Below are positions 55,488 through 63,185 of a stretch of DNA of 64,000 nt, in pieces. This DNA is from Chloroflexota bacterium (GTDB taxonomy: Bacteria > Chloroflexota > Dehalococcoidia > Lucifugimonadales > Lucifugimonadaceae): assembly GCA_018673955.1 (NCBI GenBank), contig JABHBJ010000093.1, positions 74,931 through 138,930 on the forward strand, read 5' to 3'. Position numbers and translations under genes: made by a program. How positions within the stretch are numbered: position 1 is the first letter of the stretch; every line of letters starts with the position of its first letter. Under the pieces are notes generated by a model that saw only the letters and a program-made list of their open reading frames with translations, was not told the DNA's origin and ran no database searches.

Positions 55488-55516
55488 CGGTTTGGAAGTT
55501 GATCACAGGAGATTAT

Positions 55517-56425
55517 TTAAATTCGGTAGTACTTTTCGGCGTTGGTTCGGAATAGTTTTGCTCGTTCTTCTTCGGTGAAGTCGGAGGTTATTTCGTCGTA
55601 GGCGTTCCAGACGGTTGCGTAGTCGCTGAAGAGGCTATCGACGGGGAAATTGGAGGCGAACATGCAGCGGTTGACGCCGAGAATGTCGATCATATCGAGT
55701 ACGAATGGTGTGATCGATTCGGTGGTCCACTGATTATCGAGCATCCCTAGTGCTGAAATTTTTCCAGAGATGTTCTGGGCAGTTCCAAGGGCTTCGAGTC
55801 CTTTTCGCCACTCGCGCAAATCTCCGGGTGTCCGACCTATAGGCATCGCTGCGTGGCCTAGAACGATTTGTACTTCAGGAATATCGTTGGCGAGCTCGGC
55901 GGCTTCCTGAAGCTGCCAAGGCCATATTTGAACTTCAAACGATCCGTTGAATTTTTCGAGCAACTTGAACCCCGAAAGCCACTGGGGATCGCTCATAAGA
56001 TTTCCTGATTCGGCGAATCGGAAGTTTGGCTTATTGTCCGACCAGTTGAGCATGTGCCTTATACCTCGCCAGTTGGCGTGTTGGGCGTGTCGCTCTAGGG
56101 TTGCTTCTACGTTGGGATCGGACAAATTCGCGTAGGCGATGATGGCGTTGGGCATGCCTTTTGAGTTGGGATCATCGGCTACAGACTGCAGCCATGCGGT
56201 TTCGCCAACGGGATCGGCGTTATGGTCCCATTCGGCCTGTACGTGAACTGATTTCACGAGAGGAATGTCTTTTGCGCCTTCGTGAAGATCGCCAATTAGC
56301 CACGATTTACGAATTGCTGAGTAGTCGCCGACGAAATGGTCGATTGGCTCCATGAGCCACGGATAGGGATTGTTTTCGAGGTCCCAGAGGTGGTGGTGTG
56401 TATCGATGAATTCAGGTAGCAACAT
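55517..56425 (-). CDS. Amidohydrolase, L-fuconolactonase/sulfomuconolactonase-like
   Basis: Start at 56425 (MLLPEFIDTHHHLWDL), with AAAGGCAAC upstream; 302 residues. The amidohydrolase-2 signature FIDTHHHLWDL, barrel strand ending VHVQAEWDH, VLGHAAMPIG, and MFASNFPVDSLF match fuconolactonase-type lactone hydrolases. Such an enzyme would open a sugar lactone made by a dehydrogenase, fitting the sugar-acid enzymes elsewhere in the window. Confidence 0.85.
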   Translation of the reverse strand: MLLPEFIDTHHHLWDLENNPYPWLMEPIDHFVGDYSAIRKSWLIGDLHEGAKDIPLVKSVHVQAEWDHNADPVGETAWLQSVADDPNSKGMPNAIIAYANLSDPNVEATLERHAQHANWRGIRHMLNWSDNKPNFRFAESGNLMSDPQWLSGFKLLEKFNGSFEVQIWPWQLQEAAELANDIPEVQIVLGHAAMPIGRTPGDLREWRKGLEALGTAQNISGKISALGMLDNQWTTESITPFVLDMIDILGVNRCMFASNFPVDSLFSDYATVWNAYDEITSDFTEEERAKLFRTNAEKYYRI

Positions 56426-56571
56426 GTTGCCTTTACTGATGGGTATCGTGGTTGCATTGACCGAGTAAGTCGGACACAGTTTAGCCATGTGTAGCGGCTA
56501 TTGGTCATAATCTGGGCGTTAGCCTAGATCACCTATTCGTTTCACTAGATTTTATTCCCAAAGGGTTTGAA

Positions 56572-57141
56572 TTGAAATTTTCCGTTTACATCGCAACTAG
56601 CCTGGACGGGTTTATAGCTCGTACGGACGGTCAGCTTGATTGGCTTGAGGGCAGCGATTGGAGCGATCGTAATGAGGCTGGTGGTGCTGATGCCAACGAT
56701 ATGGGATTCGATGAGTTTATCGAGTCGGTCGATACGTTGGTGATGGGTCGCAACACGTACGAGTTCGTGGTTTCGACTGGGATTTGGGCTTATGGTGATA
56801 CCCGATTGGTGGTGCAGAGTACGACTTTGGGAGACGGCACCGAATTGCCACAACATTTGGCGGGCAAAGTGGAGTTCGTGTCGATGGATCCGGTCGCTTT
56901 GGCTTCAAAGTTGGCAAATGAGGGAGCGCAGCACGTTTACGTGGATGGCGGTGCGACGATTCAGCAGTTTTTACGTGCGGGGTTGATCGACGAACTGATT
57001 TTGACTCGCGTGCCTGTGTTGCTGGGTTCAGGTATATCTCTGTTCGGCGAGGTAAATGCCGATGTCGTGCTGAGGCACGTTTCGACTGAAGGGTTCGCGA
57101 ACGGGATGGTTCAGTCGAGGTACGTAGTGGAGTGGTCGTAA
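56572..57141 (+). CDS. RibD C-terminal-domain/dihydrofolate-reductase-like protein
   Basis: A 189-residue protein starting with TTG at 56572 (MKFSVYIATSLDGFIARTDG). It has the DHFR-like fold of the RibD C-terminal domain: ATSLDGFIA, DTLVMGRNTYEFV, HVYVDGGATIQQFLRAGLIDELILTRVPVLLGSGISLF. It probably binds NADPH and reduces a pteridine-like or other small molecule. Single gene. Confidence 0.88.
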   Translation: MKFSVYIATSLDGFIARTDGQLDWLEGSDWSDRNEAGGADANDMGFDEFIESVDTLVMGRNTYEFVVSTGIWAYGDTRLVVQSTTLGDGTELPQHLAGKVEFVSMDPVALASKLANEGAQHVYVDGGATIQQFLRAGLIDELILTRVPVLLGSGISLFGEVNADVVLRHVSTEGFANGMVQSRYVVEWS

Positions 57142-57403
57142 AGGCGAGGTTGTTGCCAGTTGGAAATACCTCACTCACTTAAAGTTTGCCATACGCCGCA
57201 GCACGATCGAAGGTCTCTCCATTTAGGTCGAGACGTTGTTCTGGGCATGTACATCACTCCAGATTCCCACAGTTGAAAGGTGGGCCGCATAGGTGGTTTC
57301 TCGTGAGAGTGCTTGCGGTTTTGGATGAGGTGGATGTTGAGGTGAAGTTCGTGATTGGCAGTAGCGGATTGCGGTTGGCTGGTTCAGACGTTGCCTTGCT
57401 TGA

Positions 57404-57562
57404 GTCGCTGATTGCCACGTCGTTCCTTCTCGCAATGACAGATTACTGGCACTGAAACGATTGGTGAGGCTGGACCTTTCTCCATCACCCCAGCCGCCTC
57501 CCAGTGGGAGAGGGGCTTCGCTAGTAGCGCTCTCGTTAGTCGCGGTCGTCATCGGGTGAATT
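57404..57562. repeat. Repeat-rich gap: C copy and D copy
   Basis: The 57142-57578 gap contains a C element (57406-57440) and a D element (57530-57562), with an inverted CCTCCCAGTGGGAGAGG (about 57506-57524) between. I see no gene in it; the 89- and 109-codon frames there are spurious. Confidence 0.5.
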
Positions 57563-57578
57563 GGTCGCGGGTCGCAAA

Positions 57579-58874
57579 CTAAAGTCGGCGTAAGTCTTTT
57601 GAGCTTAGGATTAGGCCGAAGTTCACAACGAGGTAGATTAGTGTTCCGATGATTATCATCTGGGCGTTCCCTATGATCGTGCCGATCCAGGCGCCTAGGA
57701 ACCAGCCGAACATCATCGATTGGAGCGAGAGTGTGAATACTGACATCACTCTTCCGATCATCTTAGGATCGGACTGCGTTTGGAGAAGAGTGATCGTCGA
57801 CGATGCCCAAACTGGAATTGCAGCGCCGACTAAAGCCAGCGATACGAGAGTGAGCGGGAAGTTAGTCGATAGTGCGAACGTAATGTCGGCAACGACGAAC
57901 AGAATCGTGCTGAACAATATTGGTGGTGTTTTTCGTTCCCACGGTTTCTTTGACGCTATCCATAGTGCCGACGCACCTTGCCCGACTGCCCAGGCTGTGA
58001 GCATGATTCCGAATCCGGTTTCACCAACGTCAAACCGGTCGCGAGCGTAGACCGGGATGATCGGAACCATCGCTGCGCTGAGTATCACTGAGAAAGCGAT
58101 GAACATCACGCGAAGCAATACGGGATTGGATCGGATGTACTTTAGGCCATCACTAATCTCTCTAAGAGCTGATGTTCCGGACGGCTTGCTGGGCTCTGAT
58201 CGTGGGAGTCGATATGTGAAATAGACCGACACTGCATATAGCCCGATTAGTGCGAGGAATGGCGATCCCATCCCAAATCCGGCGATTAGAAATCCACCGG
58301 CAAGCGGGCCTATCGCCCGCGCGAGGCTGGCTCCAGCCATGTTCAGAGAATTTCCTGCTTGAAGCGATTCCTTTGACAGGTAGTTCATCACCAAAGCCTG
58401 CCCGGCTGGCATCCCAACTGCCAACACTGCACTCGACACTATCGATAGAACCACGATCTGCCACAGATTAACCACGCCTGCTACTACAACAGCCGCTGTG
58501 ACTACCGCCAGCAGCAAGAGGAGCAGGCGTTCAAATAGCAGGACGGATCGACCGCCGAGTCGATCGACCATCACGCCGGCGAAAAGTCCGATAGCGAGCG
58601 CTGGAACGACGCGAAGCCCGGTTGCTGCTCCAACCCAGATTTGCGAGGCTCCGAGTTCGAGAATCAGCCACGATTGAGCCATGATGCGCAGTTCAACGCC
58701 CATCATGTTGGTGAAGTTGCTCCCTACGAGATCTCGGTAAGAGCCGTTCGCTAGAAGTTGAACTAACGGGAGTTGTCGGATTTTGTTCAAAGTGGGCTGG
58801 AGGTTAGGCGCTGCAAAGTTTAGGTAGTGGAGATTGTTCTCTTGCTGGGACGATTGTTCGAATTTTCGCTGCAA
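57579..58874 (-). CDS. MFS transporter, MFS_3/ENTS-like exporter
   Basis: A 431-residue protein with ten to twelve hydrophobic helices after a 50-residue polar N-terminus. Motifs MMGVELRIMAQSWLILELGASQIWVG, VDRLGGRSVLLFERLLLL, and TQSDPKMIGRVMSVFTLSLQ are typical of MFS_3 proteins (enterobactin exporter or macrolide efflux type). It probably expels a siderophore-like or toxic small molecule. The N-terminus may start later (for example near LNKIRQLPLV), but no better start is obvious. Confidence 0.87.
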   Translation of the reverse strand: MQRKFEQSSQQENNLHYLNFAAPNLQPTLNKIRQLPLVQLLANGSYRDLVGSNFTNMMGVELRIMAQSWLILELGASQIWVGAATGLRVVPALAIGLFAGVMVDRLGGRSVLLFERLLLLLLAVVTAAVVVAGVVNLWQIVVLSIVSSAVLAVGMPAGQALVMNYLSKESLQAGNSLNMAGASLARAIGPLAGGFLIAGFGMGSPFLALIGLYAVSVYFTYRLPRSEPSKPSGTSALREISDGLKYIRSNPVLLRVMFIAFSVILSAAMVPIIPVYARDRFDVGETGFGIMLTAWAVGQGASALWIASKKPWERKTPPILFSTILFVVADITFALSTNFPLTLVSLALVGAAIPVWASSTITLLQTQSDPKMIGRVMSVFTLSLQSMMFGWFLGAWIGTIIGNAQMIIIGTLIYLVVNFGLILSSKDLRRL

Positions 58875-58884
58875 GTGTTAGAAA

Positions 58885-58911
58885 GATCTTAAAATGAATT
58901 CAGGATGACAT
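58885..58911. repeat. Dispersed repeat A copy
   Basis: GATCTTAAAATGAATTCAGG then ATGACAT, upstream of the MFS gene and just beyond the selenoprotein stop. Confidence 0.5.
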
Positions 58912-58941
58912 CGTGCTTGTTAGGTCAGATTGCGGAAATGA

Positions 58942-59496
58942 CTATTTTCTTCGAGCTAAGAGCGAAGCAATGATTTGTGGGGCGGTTTCTATTGCTCGTT
59001 CTCGGATTTGTTCGGGTGTTAGGCTACCGATTGGGTGTTGAATGAGCGCGAACGGGTAGTCGGGCATTCCACCTAGATTTGCGATTGCTTTGGCGCCTGA
59101 TTCGAACGGTTCGGTACAAATTGCAATTGCAGGAACGCCGAGGGCTTCGAGCTTGAGCGAGTCGTACACACTGGACGACGAGCAGCTTCCTCAGTCACCG
59201 TTTGCCAGTAGCGCAACATCAACTTCGTTCGAGAAATCGCTTAGAAGGTCGGGTTCAGCCGGTCGTGAGGCATCGCCTTTGTTGATTCGATAAGCAGTTG
59301 CAACTTCGAATCGATCAGCGAGCACATCGTAGATGGCGTCGAGAAGTGGCTCAGAGTTCAGCTTGTCGTTCCGAAGAAGCCCGACACGCATTCCCTTCAG
59401 CGACTGGGGGCGTTCTGCCATGCCATCGGTCGCAATCGACTGCTGTGCGGTGGGATCAAGAACCCTGAATGTGTTCTCACTTGCATTGCTTGTCAT
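58942..59496 (-). CDS. UGSC-motif selenoprotein (UGA read as selenocysteine)
   Basis: Two track ORFs (59191-59496 and 58942-59169) are one gene. The first ends ...DVALLANGD-TGA and the same frame goes on directly GSCSSSSVYDSLKLEALGVPA, so the TGA at 59191-59193 forms the U of the known UGSC motif of bacterial selenoproteins. Full length is 184 residues with Sec at about 102. N-terminal half has MRVGLLRNDKLNSEPLLDAIYDVLADRF and the C-terminal half AIAICTEPFESGAKAIA...LIQHPIGSLTPEQIRERA. A small hairpin lies 11 bases after the UGA. It lies 34 bases downstream of the partner gene. Expected redox role through the Sec/Cys pair; substrate unknown. Requires selA/B/C/D elsewhere in the genome. Confidence 0.85.
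59161..59179 (-). promoter_or_regulatory. Possible bacterial SECIS hairpin
   Basis: In the mRNA, GTCGT and ACGAC pair around CCAGTGTGT, 11 bases after the UGA. Bacterial SECIS elements lie at this distance and show a GU in the apical loop, present here. The stem is only five pairs with imperfect extensions, so this is a weak prediction in its own right but fits the recoding. Confidence 0.45.
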
Positions 59497-59529
59497 ACGA
59501 CGCTCCTCGAAGATATTTCTGGCGACATG

Positions 59530-60651
59530 TTACCTGTTTGTGCTTATTGGTCGTGTAACGACCTTCGATCGTGAACCTAGTGACCACGGCGGGATTACCG
59601 CGCTCCAGGCTCCACCGTCGCCGCCAACTACGATTGGTATTGCCGACTCGGGCGAGTCTAAGACGCTTATCGGTAGATCGCTGTTTTCAGTGCTTGGCTC
59701 TGCGCTTGAGTCTTTTTGTGTTCCGCTTGGTAGACCCATGGCGATCCACTCAGAGGTCAGCTTTGTGGAGTTTTCGTACAGATACTGTCCGACTTGTTCC
59801 TTCTTCCAGCCAGCCTTCGTGAAGTGGGCGGCATGTTCTGGGCAAATGACCAATATCACCTGCTTTACGCCGGGCCCCATTGGGTAGAGGCGTTGTGCGA
59901 ACGCATCGAGGATGCCTTCTGGTGTGTTGGCTTCGTGCTCGCCAAATTGAGTTGCGCTTAGACCGGAAACAACAGTTACGGCGCTTTCTGATTCGTTAAT
60001 TCCCCTTGTGACATGAAGTGGGCTCCAGCTTTCCGGCAGTTTTTCTTCGTTTTCGGCTACGCACCATGTGTATTTGCCGGGGTGGCCGAGCGTTGCCTTG
60101 TCGAGTCCGTCGTTGCTTCTGGTGCCAAGGACGTTCATCACGATGAGCCTGACGGCTCGACCGATTGTTGCATTTGCTCGGTAGCCGGGCCCGAATGCCG
60201 AAACGCCTGAGTTCATCTCGATATCGCTGGTAATCGGACCGTTTACGATCACCATGATCGCTGCGCCCATGGTCGAGACAGTGATGCCGTGGAGATTGAA
60301 TTCAGGTTGGGTAATCGCATCGACAGCTGCTGCGACGACGGGCATGTACTCGGGTTTACACCCTGCCATGACAGCGTTGATGGCGGCTTTTTCTGCGGTG
60401 ATTACGGCGCCTTTGACCGGTTCGATGCCCAGTATGGCGTCAGGGTTTAGATTGGCGGCTTCAAGCATCGCTGTGACTGCTTCGGGCGTAGGCGGGACTA
60501 CAGGTAGGCCGTCGGACCAGCCGTTTTCGAAGTAGGTTTCGATGGATTCGAGCGGGCCGGGCAGATCGAGTAAGTCGGATGTTAGGCGTGGTGGTGGTGT
60601 GACTGACACGTTTTCTGAGGGTGTCTGTTTTTTGCTGGGTTGGTCGGTCAT
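59530..60651 (-). CDS. Partner protein of the UGSC selenoprotein
   Basis: A 373-residue protein without signal peptide. Conserved-looking features are YFENGWSDGLPVVPPTPEAVTAMLEAA near residue 40-65, ITAEKAAINAVMAGCKPEYMPVVAAAVDAI, MGAAIMVIVNGPITSDIEMNSG, and a C-terminal VVGGDGGAWSAVIPPW. I know DGLPVVPPT-type proteins as neighbours or fusion partners of UGSC domains but no function is established. The start at 60651 is 33 bases upstream of the selenoprotein in the same direction, so the two are likely one operon and one functional unit. Confidence 0.7.
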   Translation of the reverse strand: MTDQPSKKQTPSENVSVTPPPRLTSDLLDLPGPLESIETYFENGWSDGLPVVPPTPEAVTAMLEAANLNPDAILGIEPVKGAVITAEKAAINAVMAGCKPEYMPVVAAAVDAITQPEFNLHGITVSTMGAAIMVIVNGPITSDIEMNSGVSAFGPGYRANATIGRAVRLIVMNVLGTRSNDGLDKATLGHPGKYTWCVAENEEKLPESWSPLHVTRGINESESAVTVVSGLSATQFGEHEANTPEGILDAFAQRLYPMGPGVKQVILVICPEHAAHFTKAGWKKEQVGQYLYENSTKLTSEWIAMGLPSGTQKDSSAEPSTENSDLPISVLDSPESAIPIVVGGDGGAWSAVIPPWSLGSRSKVVTRPISTNR

Positions 60652-60687
60652 GGCTTAGGTGGTTGTTCGCTGCAATTGGGGGAGAGA

Positions 60688-60862
60688 GATCCTGAAAATG
60701 ACCCTTCGACGGGGCTCAGGATGACACTTATATATCGGTCTTGCTGTCGAATATTCCTATCGATTGCAAATTAATGTCACCCTGAGGCACTCGAAGGGCG
60801 GCAGGTCGATTGCGTTGCTTTGATGGCTGATTGCCACGTCGTCGAACTCCTCGCAATGACAG
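60688..60862. repeat. Repeat-rich gap: A/B composite, inverted B, and C copies
   Basis: The 60652-60868 gap holds GATCCTGAAAATGACCCTTC continuing to GGGGCTCAGGATGACAC (60688-60726), the inverted GTCACCCTGAGGCACTCGAAGGG (60776-60798), and a C element (60825-60862). There is no gene; the 101-codon minus frame is the translated repeats plus the shadow of the mutarotase. Confidence 0.6.
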
Positions 60863-60868
60863 TGCCGG

Positions 60869-61192
60869 TCAGTCGGCGTGGAAGACTTCTCGCCAGGTGG
60901 TCATGTTTTGGTCGGCGTGTGCGCCTTCGGGTAGTTGGAAGAAGGGCGACATATCGTCTTGCCATCGTTGGTTGACGTCTTCTTTCGACATTCCGGCGAT
61001 TGACGCCTCGTGCGATTCGTCGCATTCGACGTAGCCGAAAAGTGTTCCGTCGTCTCGGAAGAATATGGTGTAGTTGCGCCATCCGGTGCGAATTAGAGCT
61101 TCCGACATTTCAGGCCAGATGTCGTCGTGGCGCTGTTTATACTCTTCGACCATTTCGGGGTGGATTTTCATCTCGAATCCGACTCGTTGCAT
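60869..61192 (-). CDS. L-rhamnose mutarotase
   Basis: Start at 61192 (MQRVGFEMKIHPEMVEEYKQRH), with AAGGAGT directly upstream; 107 residues, the usual RhaM length. The family motif Y-x-x-R/H-H (EYKQRHDDIWPEM), ALIRTGWRNYTIFFRDDGTLFGYVE, and WQDDMSPFF are present. It interconverts anomers of L-rhamnose or a related 6-deoxyhexose. Confidence 0.93.
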   Translation of the reverse strand: MQRVGFEMKIHPEMVEEYKQRHDDIWPEMSEALIRTGWRNYTIFFRDDGTLFGYVECDESHEASIAGMSKEDVNQRWQDDMSPFFQLPEGAHADQNMTTWREVFHAD

Positions 61193-61344
61193 GTTGTTAC
61201 TCCTTATTTTTTGTTTGGGTCCGGGCGTCATCGGATGACTTGGCCACCGGCATAGGTGTGGCCGACCCTCCAGCTCCCCCGGTCCGGGGGAGGATATTTG
61301 CTTGAGCAGAGTGTAGGCTATGCGCCCATCGAACGCAGCCCAAA

Positions 61345-61368
61345 ACCCTTCGACGGGGCTCAGGATGA
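61345..61368. repeat. Dispersed repeat B copy
   Basis: ACCCTTCGACGGGGCTCAGG then ATGA, near identical to 60704-60727. Confidence 0.6.
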
Positions 61369-61424
61369 TGAGTTTTCAGCGAGTCAATACATGAAGGGTT
61401 TTAGATAGACGGGAGTAAGAACGA

Positions 61425-61769
61425 ATGTCAAAGTCGATTGCACAGGTTTTGGACCTCAAAGACGATCCTAAGATCATTGCCGAGTATGAGGAGTACCACC
61501 GCAACGTGTGGCCCGAGGTACTTGAGGCACTGAAGGGTATTGGAATCGAGCGGATGGAGATTTTCCGAAGCGGGAATCACTTGTTTATGTACTGCACGGT
61601 TCCCGACGATTTCGATCCACGTCGTGACTTCCAGAGCTACACGGCTTCGAAGCGGGCTGAAGAGTGGAACGACTTGATGTCGGCGTATCAGCAGAAGGTT
61701 CCGCAGGCTGGGGAAGACGACTGGTGGTACCCGATGTCGTTGGCGTTCGATTCAGAGTGGGAGGCTTAG
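61425..61769 (+). CDS. L-rhamnose mutarotase-family protein, second copy
   Basis: A 114-residue protein of the same fold: QVLDLKDDPKIIAEYEEYHRNVWPEVLEALKGIGIERMEIFRSGNHLFMYCTVPDDF and WNDLMSAYQQKVPQA. The catalytic His (EYHRNVWPEV) is kept. It has an insert after beta-3 (DPRRDFQSYTASKRA) and a different tail from the copy at 60869, so its sugar is probably different (fucose-type is possible). Divergently transcribed from the other copy. Confidence 0.87.
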   Translation: MSKSIAQVLDLKDDPKIIAEYEEYHRNVWPEVLEALKGIGIERMEIFRSGNHLFMYCTVPDDFDPRRDFQSYTASKRAEEWNDLMSAYQQKVPQAGEDDWWYPMSLAFDSEWEA

Positions 61770-61803
61770 CCTCGTTTTCTTGGGATTGTTGGCTTGGTTG
61801 GAT

Positions 61804-62223
61804 ATGAAGAAGTTAGATAGAGCGTGGATATGGGCTGTTTTGGCTGTTGGTTGGATGGCTTTTATTTACGCGCTTTCGGATCATTCGGCTGGTGATTTTG
61901 ATGATGCGAACGATGCGGTGTCGTGGTTGCCGCTTGCCAGCATCCTAGTTCACGTTGCGCTGTACTTCATATTGAGCGTGTTTGTGTTGAGGGCGTTTGT
62001 GTTGCTGCGACCGGTTACCGAAGGACTAATCGCCTACTCGACGATATTTATTGCTCTTGTGTACGGCGTGTTGGACGAATTTCACCAATCGAGCGTAGAA
62101 GGAAGAGCATCTGAGGTGATAGATGTGGTCGCCGATGTTTCCGGAGCGGTGCTGGTAGTGGTATTTTGGTTCTTCCTAAGAAGATATCGAGACAAGTCCG
62201 GCGTTGAGCCGGACAACCATTAG
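61804..62223 (+). CDS. VanZ-like membrane protein
   Basis: Start at ATG 61804 (MKKLDRAWIWAVLAVGW); TTG codons upstream are alternatives. The 139-residue protein has four hydrophobic helices and the VanZ core VYGVLDEFHQSSVEGRASEVIDVVADVSGAVL. VanZ-like proteins are widespread and of uncertain role (teicoplanin resistance in the type member). It overlaps the track start of the next frame but not the chosen start. Confidence 0.85.
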   Translation: MKKLDRAWIWAVLAVGWMAFIYALSDHSAGDFDDANDAVSWLPLASILVHVALYFILSVFVLRAFVLLRPVTEGLIAYSTIFIALVYGVLDEFHQSSVEGRASEVIDVVADVSGAVLVVVFWFFLRRYRDKSGVEPDNH

Positions 62224-62236
62224 AGCGACTAAATCA

Positions 62237-62569
62237 ATGCCAATTAGGGAAGCTGAAGATCTGTGGCCTACGGGGCCGGAAGTGTTAACCACTCTCGAAG
62301 AAGCTGTGCAGATGGCGGAAGAGATCGCCGCCCCCCCTGCCGAACGCTGGGTTGCTCGAACTATCAGCGATAAGTTGATTCCGAGCCTCTACAACGCTCG
62401 AACGTATCTCGAAGTCGGTCAACTGCGTTCGCCTGAGGTTCGATTAGGCATTCTAAATGCTCGTCTAGAAGCGGGTGATCTGGCGAATGCTGACCCTCGT
62501 TACGCACCGCTCTATTCGAAAATTCGTGTGCTAGCAGAAGAAGCCGAGATAGCTTCGAAAATGAGCTAG
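62237..62569 (+). CDS. Hypothetical small protein
   Basis: Start at 62237 (MPIREAEDLWPTGPEVLTTLEEAVQM); 110 residues, highly helical, with no signal peptide or membrane segment. It follows the VanZ-like gene by 13 bases and precedes ybeY by 58 bases. No family recognised. The alpha-helical heptads (EEAVQMAEEIA, LNARLEAGDLANA) suggest a small coiled or bundle protein. Confidence 0.6.
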   Translation: MPIREAEDLWPTGPEVLTTLEEAVQMAEEIAAPPAERWVARTISDKLIPSLYNARTYLEVGQLRSPEVRLGILNARLEAGDLANADPRYAPLYSKIRVLAEEAEIASKMS

Positions 62570-62627
62570 AGTTTCGAGTGACGTGGGGACTCGAATTCAC
62601 GTTGGATCATGGTAGGATGATCGCACT

Positions 62628-63185
62628 TTGAAGTCTCCCGAAGATACCGAATCCTTTTTGTCTGAAGACGGTCGAGTCGAGGTCGTGTTCGACCTTGATG
62701 AACTGTCAGACTCCGACATTGCTCTCGTGATGAAAGCAGCAGTCGAAGGGCTTAATTATGAGCATTTCGATGGGCCGGACCACGTTACAGTGATGATTAC
62801 TGGCGACGAACGAATCAGGGAGTTAAACAGGAATTTCAAAGGCGAGGATGAAATCACCGATGTGCTTTCGTTTAACGCCAATGGCGAGGCTGCCGGTGAT
62901 ACCGAGAGTTCAAGAGGCGGAGAATGCGGTGATGAATGGCCAGAATTCGATTCGTCAGTTGAAGGCGGAGAAGTAGACGCGGATCGTCTCGGCGATATTG
63001 CAATTTCTCTTCCTCAGGTGATCAGGCAGGCGGCTGAGAACGGCAAATCGACGGATCGTGAATTGTCGATGCTGACTATCCACGGTGTTCTTCATCTTCT
63101 CGGGTATGATCACGCGGAGGTCGACGAAGAAAAGGTTATGTTCGGCAAGACCGACGTTGTATTGGCAAAGATTTTTGATGAGTAG
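62628..63185 (+). CDS. ybeY: rRNA maturation endoribonuclease YbeY
   Basis: Start is TTG at 62628; 185 residues, about 30 more than usual. The zinc-binding triad is in HGVLHLLGYDHAE, and RIRELNRNFKGEDEITDVLSFNANGE, GDIAISLPQV are family blocks. The extra length is an acidic, Gly/Glu-rich insert (GDTESSRGGECGDEWPEFDSSVEGGEVDAD) between the DVLSF strand and GDI. It processes the 16S rRNA 3' end. The stop overlaps the dnaX start by 8 bases. Confidence 0.92.
   Translation: MKSPEDTESFLSEDGRVEVVFDLDELSDSDIALVMKAAVEGLNYEHFDGPDHVTVMITGDERIRELNRNFKGEDEITDVLSFNANGEAAGDTESSRGGECGDEWPEFDSSVEGGEVDADRLGDIAISLPQVIRQAAENGKSTDRELSMLTIHGVLHLLGYDHAEVDEEKVMFGKTDVVLAKIFDE

Noticed and set aside
54895-55506. N-terminal extension of the VOC protein
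   Set aside because: The extra residues (GHCEESATWQSAN) are translated dispersed repeat C; the family N-terminus begins at 55374.
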